Positions 1 through 4,971 of a stretch of DNA of 11,598 nt are shown one piece after another (within the stretch, counting starts at the first letter, position 1; every line of letters starts with the position of its first letter). Both the position numbers and the translations under genes were made by a program. This DNA is from Candidatus Yonathbacteria bacterium. GTDB taxonomy: Bacteria > Patescibacteriota > Minisyncoccia > Phycocordibacterales > UBA1550. The notes under the pieces were generated by a model. It was not told where the DNA came from. It was given only the letters and a program-made list of their open reading frames with translations, and did no database searches. The stretch is from contig DNMN01000048.1 in the NCBI GenBank assembly GCA_003489395.1, forward strand, positions 1-11,598. The letters are read 5' to 3'.

Positions 1-39
1 CTTCCTAGAAATTGTATCGGTTTCAAGAACAAAAAACAA

Positions 40-67
40 TTGACTTCTAGCGGGGATTTGGTATCGT
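40..67 (+). promoter_or_regulatory. Promoter for the 133-474 gene
   Basis: TTGACT at 40-45 and TATCGT at 62-67 are separated by 16 bases. A TG at 59-60 gives an extended -10. The stretch GGGATTTGGTAT around the -10 is identical to that of the promoter at 2247-2274, which supports its being real. Transcription should start near base 74, giving a leader of about 60 bases. Confidence 0.65.
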
Positions 68-83
68 TTTGTCTGGAGTACGG

Positions 84-116
84 ATGCCTGCGCCGAATCG
101 CGGGTTTGTTGTTTAA
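84..116 (+). CDS. Possible 10-residue leader peptide (uORF)
   Basis: An ATG at 84 opens a 10-codon frame, MPAPNRGFVV, ending in TAA at 114-116. TGGAG at 74-78 sits 5 bases before it. The block GGAGTACGGATG (75-86) nearly repeats the ribosome-binding/start block of the next gene (GGGAGTACGGAATG, 122-135), so this ATG has the same translation context as a confirmed-looking start. It could be a regulatory leader peptide or simply a relic of a small duplication. Nothing in the peptide (for example runs of one amino acid) points to classical attenuation. Confidence 0.25.
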   Translation: MPAPNRGFVV

Positions 117-132
117 ATAAAGGGAGTACGGA

Positions 133-474
133 ATGACAAAGGGAAGAACAAAAAAGATTGTTGTTTTGGGAGTTTGCACAGACCACCATGCAGTCTATTC
201 GGAAATTCTGAAGGACCACAAGGTCGTATTTGCAATCTCGCATGAGGACGCGCTTCATGCGGGCAGAACCGCAGATGTGGTTGCGGTCAACATTGATAAA
301 CATAACGGGTTTCTCAACACAATGTTTGACCGGTTGTTTGAAGGCAAAGTTGTTGCCATCGCAACAAGCAGAAAATTAATGAACAAGCTTGTTGAATTGC
401 CCAACGGTGGAAAAGTTTCCCCGGTTTGCCAGCGCACAGCGCCCGAAGAAATTATGCGATTGCTTGCCGTATAA
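133..474 (+). CDS. Small soluble protein of unknown function, possibly receiver-like fold
   Basis: I do not recognise this 113-residue protein. It has no signal peptide or membrane segment. The start is well supported: GGGAG at 122-126 lies 6 bases before ATG. Its hydrophobic pattern alternates like a CheY/receiver fold: KIVVLGV (8-14), KVVFAIS, DVVAVNI, KVVAIATS, then a helix APEEIMRLL near the C terminus. If that reading is right, the phospho-accepting Asp after strand 3 is replaced by Asn (VNI) while a Thr/Ser after strand 4 is kept, which would make it a non-phosphorylated pseudo-receiver. That is inference from pattern only. It has its own promoter and ends at a terminator shared with convergent pilB. 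Confidence 0.8.
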   Translation: MTKGRTKKIVVLGVCTDHHAVYSEILKDHKVVFAISHEDALHAGRTADVVAVNIDKHNGFLNTMFDRLFEGKVVAIATSRKLMNKLVELPNGGKVSPVCQRTAPEEIMRLLAV

Positions 475-487
475 AAAAGGTAATGGA

Positions 488-526
488 AATCCCGATGACG
501 CTTCGCGTCATCGGGATTATTTTTTT
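488..526. terminator. Bidirectional rho-independent terminator between convergent genes
   Basis: AATCCCGATGACG (488-500) pairs perfectly with CGTCATCGGGATT (506-518) around a CTTCG loop. On the plus strand it is followed by a T-run at 520-526, and on the minus strand by a T-rich stretch (complement of the A-run at 474-478). The T-run overlaps the pilB stop codon at 525-527, so it serves the 133-474 gene and probably pilB too. Confidence 0.85.
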
Positions 527-2204
527 AACCTTCGCGTTCAAGATCAACCACTCTCCCCACCTCATCAAACGCCGTCGCGCCTGCGAGGATTTTTTCAATA
601 CCATCCTCGCGCATATTTAGAAGCCCCTGTTTTTTTGCGATCTCGCGAATCTCGCGCTCGGAGGGGATTGCGTCTAGGAGCGATTCAATCTCCGCAGTCA
701 TTAAAACAGCTTCAAATATACCCACACGCCCACGGTACCCTGTGTTGTTGCATTTCACGCACCCAACCGCGCGCCAAACTTTTTTTGTCTGCACTGTTTC
801 ACCAACTTTTTCTTTAATAAGCGCCGATACCTCATCAATAATTTTTTGCTCGCGTTCATTTGGAGTGTCTTCTTTTTTACATTCATCACAGAGTTTGCGC
901 GCGAGGCGTTGCGCTAGCGCAACGGTGAGCGATGAGCCGATAACTTTTGGCGTTACGCCTAGGTCTATAAGACGGGGAATTGCGCCCGCAGCGGTGTTGG
1001 TGTGAAGAGTGGAAAATACCATATGGCCAGTGAGCGCCGCGTTTATAGCAACCTTCGCAGTTTCGCCATCGCGGATTTCACCAATCATAATCACATCGGG
1101 GTCTTGTCGCATTGCTGAGCGAAGCCCCTCCAAAAATGTGTAACCTTTTTCCGTTTCCACTTGTGTTTGGGAAACGCCTTTCAAATGATATTCAATAGGG
1201 TCTTCAATCGTCATCATTTTTATTTCTGACGAATAAATTCTTTTCAAAAACGCGTAGAGCGTGGTTGTTTTTCCAGACCCTGTAGGACCCGTGTTCAAAA
1301 TCATTCCGTGAGGTTTTTTAATTTCGCGGTCTATGATTTCCAAAAGTCGCGGAGACATACCAAGGTCCTCAAGAGTCACATCTAGCGATTGCGGATTTAA
1401 AATACGCATCACCACGCCTTCGCCATACGCTCCGGGAATCACAGACACACGCATTTCAATTTCCATTCCGGAAATTTTAATACTAAAACGACCGTCCTGA
1501 CTTTCGGTGCCGACATTTAGTTTCAAGCCCGCAAGAAGTTTCAAACGCGAACTAAAGAGACGATAGATTTCAGAAGGGAGAGTCGCAACCTCGTGGAGCA
1601 CACCGTCTATGCGGTAACGAATATGAATAGAATCTTCTGCAGGCTCAATATGAATATCCGATGCGTGAATGCCAATAGCTCCCGCCATCACAGTAGAAAA
1701 AATATTTGAAATGTGGCGAGCTGTTTTTTCGGTGACAGTTGTTTTGAGAGCTTTTGTTACGTCTTCAAGTGTATTGAATTTTTTTACGAGCCCCTCCATA
1801 TCATCTCCAGAGATATCCACCATGCCAGCTTCGCTTTTTGTAGCGCCGGAAATTTCATGATAGCGTTCCCAAACCTTTTCCAAACTTGCGTGCGACACGA
1901 GGTACTGCTCTATATTGTATCCACGTTCCGCGAGAGACGTGAGAACTTCTTTAGTGTTTGCTTGCGTCGGTGAAAAAAGCGCAACTTTTAGTTTTTTATT
2001 TGCGATTTCAAACGGTGCAATGAGCGCCGCGCGCGCGAGGTCCTCTTTAATAAGTCCTACCGCAGTAGTATCCACAGGAACGCCCGATAGGTCGGCGTAT
2101 GGTATACCGTATTTTTTAGACATTATCTGCAGAAACTCCTCCTCTTCTTTTTCATGAAGTTTCGCAATCTGGTCATCACTGCTTGTGTCGTCAAATTTGA
2201 GCAT
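525..2204 (-). CDS. pilB: Type IV pilus assembly ATPase PilB (GspE/PulE family)
   Basis: A 559-residue cytoplasmic motor ATPase that powers type IV pilus polymerisation. An N-terminal MshEN/T2SSE_N-like domain covers about residues 20-115. The catalytic part shows Walker A GPTGSGKT at 306-313, an Asp box TIEDPIEY at 332-339, Walker B DVIMIGEIRD at 370-379 with the catalytic Glu, and a His box GHMVFSTLHTN at 393-403. A zinc-binding tetracysteine (CxxC at 439/442 and 482/485) is typical of PilB/GspE and absent from the retraction ATPase PilT. Length is normal for the family. The start is supported by GAAAGG at 2211-2216, 6 bases upstream on the minus strand. It stands alone here; pilC, pilT and pilin genes are not in the window. 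It is divergent from the lipoprotein gene. A type II secretion ATPase would look the same, but in Patescibacteria the pilus role is far likelier. Confidence 0.95.
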   Translation of the reverse strand: MLKFDDTSSDDQIAKLHEKEEEEFLQIMSKKYGIPYADLSGVPVDTTAVGLIKEDLARAALIAPFEIANKKLKVALFSPTQANTKEVLTSLAERGYNIEQYLVSHASLEKVWERYHEISGATKSEAGMVDISGDDMEGLVKKFNTLEDVTKALKTTVTEKTARHISNIFSTVMAGAIGIHASDIHIEPAEDSIHIRYRIDGVLHEVATLPSEIYRLFSSRLKLLAGLKLNVGTESQDGRFSIKISGMEIEMRVSVIPGAYGEGVVMRILNPQSLDVTLEDLGMSPRLLEIIDREIKKPHGMILNTGPTGSGKTTTLYAFLKRIYSSEIKMMTIEDPIEYHLKGVSQTQVETEKGYTFLEGLRSAMRQDPDVIMIGEIRDGETAKVAINAALTGHMVFSTLHTNTAAGAIPRLIDLGVTPKVIGSSLTVALAQRLARKLCDECKKEDTPNEREQKIIDEVSALIKEKVGETVQTKKVWRAVGCVKCNNTGYRGRVGIFEAVLMTAEIESLLDAIPSEREIREIAKKQGLLNMREDGIEKILAGATAFDEVGRVVDLEREG

Positions 2205-2246
2205 AAATTTCCTTTCATTATATGTGTTTTGAATAGTAATCGCTAC

Positions 2247-2274
2247 TTGACAAAAGGCTGGGATTTGGTATAAT
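2247..2274 (+). promoter_or_regulatory. Consensus promoter for the lipoprotein gene
   Basis: TTGACA (2247-2252) and TATAAT (2269-2274) are both perfect consensus, with a 16-base spacer and TGG directly before the -10. The start of transcription should be near 2281. A 7-bp hairpin (2287-2293 with 2299-2305, one G-U pair) would then lie at the extreme 5' end of the mRNA, a position that often protects messages from decay. Confidence 0.85.
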
Positions 2275-2346
2275 TGTAATTAGAAAGGTTCGCGCTTGGC
2301 GAGCCTACCGTTCAATTGAATTTTTGAAAAAAGAGAGGAGAAAATC

Positions 2347-3162
2347 ATGAAGAAATTCATGTTGTTTGTTTTGGTCGCGCTGTTCGCAGGTTGCGCAACC
2401 GATAATCCCCACTACAAGAACGCGCAAACAATTGGCGGGACAGTGGTGGGAGCCGTCATCGGGTATAAAACACTTGGTGGCGGAGTCCTCGGCGGTCTCG
2501 CTGGGGCAGCAGTGGGTCACGAGGTTGCAAAGGGTGCCCAGTGGAAACCTGGGGATGACGAGATAATTTATCTCGATGCCCACGCAGGGTACTCATCTGG
2601 ATATTCCTCATGTGGCGCAGTCGCGGTTTATTGCGACACCACGCCAAAACAAGGAATGTACCCGCCAAGGCCTGGTATGTGCAACGACCCCGACTCTGGG
2701 GGCGAGGCGACATACGAAGACCTCGTGCGTCGCGCGCAGAGGAGATCCGGTTGCTACGATAATTCGGGGCATCGCGCACAACCGCAGTATGCTTCTCAAC
2801 AGCCCGCTGTTCAGGTGGTTTACCCACCGAATCTGTTCGAGCGTCCTGAAAAGAAGCAAAAAGTTGCCGTGGAAAGGCCAGCAGGTGTAGTCGTCGGCCC
2901 AACGGTGGGTAATTACCGTGACGAACGGATGATTCACCCTAGTTGTAAAACTGGGAATTACGGCGCTGATGGCGTATGTCTAGGCAACCTTGTTAAAGGC
3001 TTGATGGATGAGCAAGGGGCATGCGAGGGTAAAGAAACCAATGGTGCCGTGTGCCCCAAAGGGTACAACCCTGGTAAATGGGCGGGAATCTACAAACGCC
3101 TCAGTAATGACCTTTCCCTCCGTCAAAGAGAGGAACAAGGTGGAGAACTTACTTTAAGGTAG
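2347..3162 (+). CDS. Glycine-zipper lipoprotein, cysteine-rich
   Basis: A 271-residue predicted lipoprotein. Residues 1-16 form a type II signal peptide: MKK, a hydrophobic core, and the lipobox LFAGC with Cys16 as the lipidation site. Residues about 29-60 are a glycine zipper (GGTVVGAVIGY, then GGGVLGGLAGAAVGHEVAKG), a membrane-associating motif known from surface and outer-membrane-type lipoproteins. The remaining ~200 residues contain eight cysteines, which could make four disulfides outside the cell, and no domain that I recognise. GAGGAG at 2335-2340, 6 bases before ATG, fixes the start. It is a single-gene transcript with a consensus promoter and its own terminator. GYSSGY (residues ~80-90) also occurs in the proline-rich protein at 4118-4846. 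Function unknown; a structural envelope or pilus-accessory role is only a guess from neighbours. Confidence 0.88.
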   Translation: MKKFMLFVLVALFAGCATDNPHYKNAQTIGGTVVGAVIGYKTLGGGVLGGLAGAAVGHEVAKGAQWKPGDDEIIYLDAHAGYSSGYSSCGAVAVYCDTTPKQGMYPPRPGMCNDPDSGGEATYEDLVRRAQRRSGCYDNSGHRAQPQYASQQPAVQVVYPPNLFERPEKKQKVAVERPAGVVVGPTVGNYRDERMIHPSCKTGNYGADGVCLGNLVKGLMDEQGACEGKETNGAVCPKGYNPGKWAGIYKRLSNDLSLRQREEQGGELTLR

Positions 3163-3180
3163 CGAATAAACTTTCGCGAG

Positions 3181-3213
3181 GCCCGAGATTAATAACCTCG
3201 GGCTTTTTCTTTT
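3181..3213 (+). terminator. Rho-independent terminator of the lipoprotein gene
   Basis: GCCCGAG (3181-3187) pairs with CTCGGGC (3197-3203) around a 9-base loop, followed by TTTTTCTTTT. The next promoter's -35 begins only a few bases later. Confidence 0.85.
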
Positions 3214-3217
3214 GGTA

Positions 3218-3245
3218 TTGACTTTTTTGCCCAATATGCTATAAT
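3218..3245 (+). promoter_or_regulatory. Promoter giving a near-leaderless mRNA
   Basis: TTGACT (3218-3223), 16-base spacer, TATAAT (3240-3245) with an upstream TG (3237-3238) making an extended -10. The expected start of transcription is about 3251-3253, only 0-3 bases before the ATG at 3254. The elements nearly duplicate the promoter at 4026-4053 (both begin TTGACTTTTTTG and end TGCTATAAT). Confidence 0.82.
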
Positions 3246-3253
3246 ATAAAACT

Positions 3254-3958
3254 ATGAACAATATAGTATTTCAATCAATTCGTGCCATAGCAGTGCTCGC
3301 CATAGCGCTTTTTGCGTTTGTGAGCGATGTTTTTGCGGCACCTATGCTTACACCAGTAACCACAAAATACGTTACAGAAAACAGCGCTACTATTATCGGA
3401 CACGTTTCAAATCCTCAGAAAAATTCAACTGTATGGTTTGAAATTTACAATAACAACAACGCTCCAACAGCGGTGGCTGTACAGGGTATCTGGAACGAGG
3501 GAACTTTTGAATGGAACCTTCGCGATCTTAATCCAGGGCAGACATACTCGTATCGTTCGGTGGCTATGGAAGGCGGAGCGACCGCTTACTCCCCAGTTTC
3601 GTCGTTCACAACATCAGTACCAAAGCAAACTTCTGTAACTGTTACATATCAGTCAAATTCGCAGGTTGTTACACTCGCGCCAAAAGAAACAAAAGCAGTA
3701 GCTCCAGTTGTGGCTGTGAAAAAAACAGCAACAACTACTCCTGTTGTGACTGAAGAAGGTTTTACAAACAGGAATACAGCTGCGGTCATTGGGTCGGGAG
3801 GCGATATTTTCCCAAACACACTTATTGGCTGGGTTCTGCTCATTATAGCTACTCTTGTCGCTGTTCTCGTTGGCCGTATGATTTACGAATCAACCGAGAA
3901 ACGTAAGAAGCCTCTTGATAAAGAAGAAGAAGACGACGAGGAGGCTGAAATTGAGTAA
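3254..3958 (+). CDS. Secreted Fn3-like protein with C-terminal membrane anchor
   Basis: A 234-residue surface protein candidate. Residues 1-28 are a signal peptide with a plausible cleavage at VFA|A. Residues about 30-125 form one fibronectin-III-like beta-sandwich, with the strand motif VWFEIY and a final LNPGQTYSYRSVA...FTTS typical of such repeats in Parcubacteria surface proteins. A Thr/Val/Lys-rich linker follows. Near the C terminus lies FPNTLIGWVLL (186-196), the start of a ~20-residue hydrophobic helix, then RMIYESTEKRKK and an acidic tail ending EEEDDEEAEIE. That motif closely matches the C terminus of the protein at 4972-6615. There is no Shine-Dalgarno before the ATG, and the promoter predicts an almost leaderless mRNA. 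Role probably adhesion or display on the cell surface; no enzyme motif seen. Confidence 0.88.
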   Translation: MNNIVFQSIRAIAVLAIALFAFVSDVFAAPMLTPVTTKYVTENSATIIGHVSNPQKNSTVWFEIYNNNNAPTAVAVQGIWNEGTFEWNLRDLNPGQTYSYRSVAMEGGATAYSPVSSFTTSVPKQTSVTVTYQSNSQVVTLAPKETKAVAPVVAVKKTATTTPVVTEEGFTNRNTAAVIGSGGDIFPNTLIGWVLLIIATLVAVLVGRMIYESTEKRKKPLDKEEEDDEEAEIE

Positions 3959-3998
3959 GTTTTGTTACACTAAGACGTCACCAATAATAGAAAAAGTA

Positions 3999-4036
3999 CC
4001 CCGCCCGCGCTCCTCGCAGGCGGGGTTGACTTTTTT
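3999..4036 (+). terminator. Rho-independent terminator overlapping the next promoter
   Basis: CCCCGCC (3999-4005) pairs with GGCGGGG (4019-4025), with an inner GCG/CGC stem (4007-4009 with 4015-4017) around CTCCT. The T-run that follows, TTGACTTTTTT, contains the -35 element of the downstream promoter, so terminator and promoter share bases 4026-4036. Confidence 0.8.
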
Positions 4037-4053
4037 GTTCCTCGTGCTATAAT
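4026..4053 (+). promoter_or_regulatory. Promoter for the proline-rich membrane protein gene
   Basis: TTGACT (4026-4031), 16-base spacer, TATAAT (4048-4053) with TGC directly before it. Transcription should start near 4060, leaving a leader of about 58 bases. A 6-bp hairpin (GCAACA 4065-4070 with TGTTGC 4077-4082) lies close to the 5' end of that leader. Confidence 0.82.
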
Positions 4054-4117
4054 TGCTCTAGATAGCAACAGAAGTTTGTTGCAGTTTGAAAATCACTCAA
4101 AGAAAGGAAGGTGTGCT

Positions 4118-4846
4118 GTGGAAAAAACAACGAAAAAAGGGTGGCCGGTATGGGCTACCATTGTGGTCATATTGTTGTGGCTTGTAGGCCTCACTCTGTG
4201 GGTTCAATACGAGAGAACTCGGTGGGAGGAGATGCAGAGGGAGCAGGTTGTTGCTAAAGCGAAACCTATCCTCCACATTTCCCAAAAGGCCAAGGCAGAC
4301 GCTTTGTGCGATTGCCCGGAACCAAAGGCGAGGGTTTCTAGTAATAGAAAACCCAAACCAAAGTCTAAGTCTGCGCCAATGGTGGCGTCAAAGCCAACAT
4401 TTAAGGTTGATGAGTTATTGGCGGAGTTAAGGACTACCCCAAAAGTGGCCGTTACAACAGAGGTGGCTTCTGCAAAACCGGCAGAGGATGACTTCTATGA
4501 CAAGGCAGTAATGCCAAGGACTTGGGAGCTTGAACCTGAGGAGGAGGTAGCTCCAGAGCCACCACCAAAAGTGGGGAGAAAAATCCTTGTCATCAGACAG
4601 CAACCTGTGATGCCGTACTACGGCGGATACAGTTCGGGTTACTATCCGTACGCTCCGCAGGTCACATATGGTACCCAGTATGTCCCACCGCCACAAACGG
4701 TGTTCATCCCGGCTCCTCCTGTGATTGTGAATGCGCCGTCTGTTGTGGTTCCAGCTCCTTCGGTTGTTACTCCAGCTGGAGAATACAAACCGCAAGGTTC
4801 AACAGGCGGACACAGTCCATCAGGGACGACGGGTACTGCTCTTTAA
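4118..4846 (+). CDS. Proline-rich single-pass membrane protein of unknown function
   Basis: A 242-residue protein. I chose the GTG at 4118 because GGAAGG (4106-4111) lies 6 bases upstream; a longer frame from TTG at 4076 has no ribosome-binding site. After a short Lys-rich N terminus, residues about 10-30 are one membrane helix (WPVWATIVVILLWLVGLTLW). With positive charges before it and no cleavage site, this looks like an uncleaved N-in anchor. The exported part is low-complexity: a Lys/Ala-rich stretch with CDCPEP, an acidic segment, a Tyr/Gly patch (YYGGYSSGYYPY) and proline repeats (APPVIVNAPSVVVPAPSVV). The C terminus is Gly/Ser/Thr-rich. It looks like a wall-spanning or tethering protein, but I do not recognise a family. 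It has its own promoter and sits between the two Fn3-like genes. Confidence 0.82.
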   Translation: MEKTTKKGWPVWATIVVILLWLVGLTLWVQYERTRWEEMQREQVVAKAKPILHISQKAKADALCDCPEPKARVSSNRKPKPKSKSAPMVASKPTFKVDELLAELRTTPKVAVTTEVASAKPAEDDFYDKAVMPRTWELEPEEEVAPEPPPKVGRKILVIRQQPVMPYYGGYSSGYYPYAPQVTYGTQYVPPPQTVFIPAPPVIVNAPSVVVPAPSVVTPAGEYKPQGSTGGHSPSGTTGTAL

Positions 4847-4849
4847 AAA

Positions 4850-4866
4850 TGACAACATTGTTGTCA
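4850..4866. repeat. 17-bp perfect palindrome after the proline-rich gene
   Basis: TGACAACA (4850-4857), central T, TGTTGTCA (4859-4866): two 8-base arms three bases after the stop codon. It may be a protein-binding site, or a weak hairpin in the 3' end of the message. There is no T-run directly after it. Confidence 0.6.
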
Positions 4867-4867
4867 C

Positions 4868-4907
4868 ACAGAAGGAGAAATTATTTCTTTTTCCTTCTGT
4901 ACTTTTT
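4868..4907 (+). terminator. Likely terminator of the proline-rich gene
   Basis: ACAGAAGGA (4868-4876) pairs with TCCTTCTGT (4892-4900), with an inner GAAA/TTTC pairing, followed by ACTTTTT (4901-4907). The T-run is short. The right arm abuts a second, longer hairpin starting at 4900. Confidence 0.6.
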
Positions 4908-4945
4908 AAAGTTATGAACAAGCATGTTCATAGTTTTAAAAAGTA
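4900..4945 (+). repeat. 20-bp inverted repeat upstream of the long Fn3-like gene
   Basis: Arms 4900-4919 and 4926-4945 enclose a 6-base loop AAGCAT. Eighteen of 20 positions are Watson-Crick; the other two are adjacent G-U pairs, so as RNA the stem is unbroken. It ends 26 bases before the ATG at 4972. No T-run follows on either strand, so it is not a standard terminator. It could be an mRNA leader structure, an RNase III target, or a DNA site for a regulator. Confidence 0.75.
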
Positions 4946-4971
4946 AATTAGTTGTTACTTTATATATCATC

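Noticed and set aside
389-817. Open frames antisense to pilB and in other frames of real genes
   Set aside because: They overlap strongly supported genes, lack ribosome-binding sites and have protein compositions with no domain-like features.
2217-2222. TATAAT on the minus strand as the pilB promoter
   Set aside because: No -35 at 16-18 bases, and transcription would begin inside the pilB ribosome-binding site. The true pilB promoter was not identified.
4076-4117. Longer N terminus of the proline-rich protein from a TTG at 4076
   Set aside because: No ribosome-binding site precedes it and it starts inside a leader hairpin, whereas GTG at 4118 has GGAAGG at ideal spacing.
4924-4971. ATG at 4924 as the start of the long Fn3-like protein
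   Set aside because: It would place 16 residues before a complete signal peptide and lies in and beside the loop of the 4900-4945 hairpin; no ribosome-binding site.
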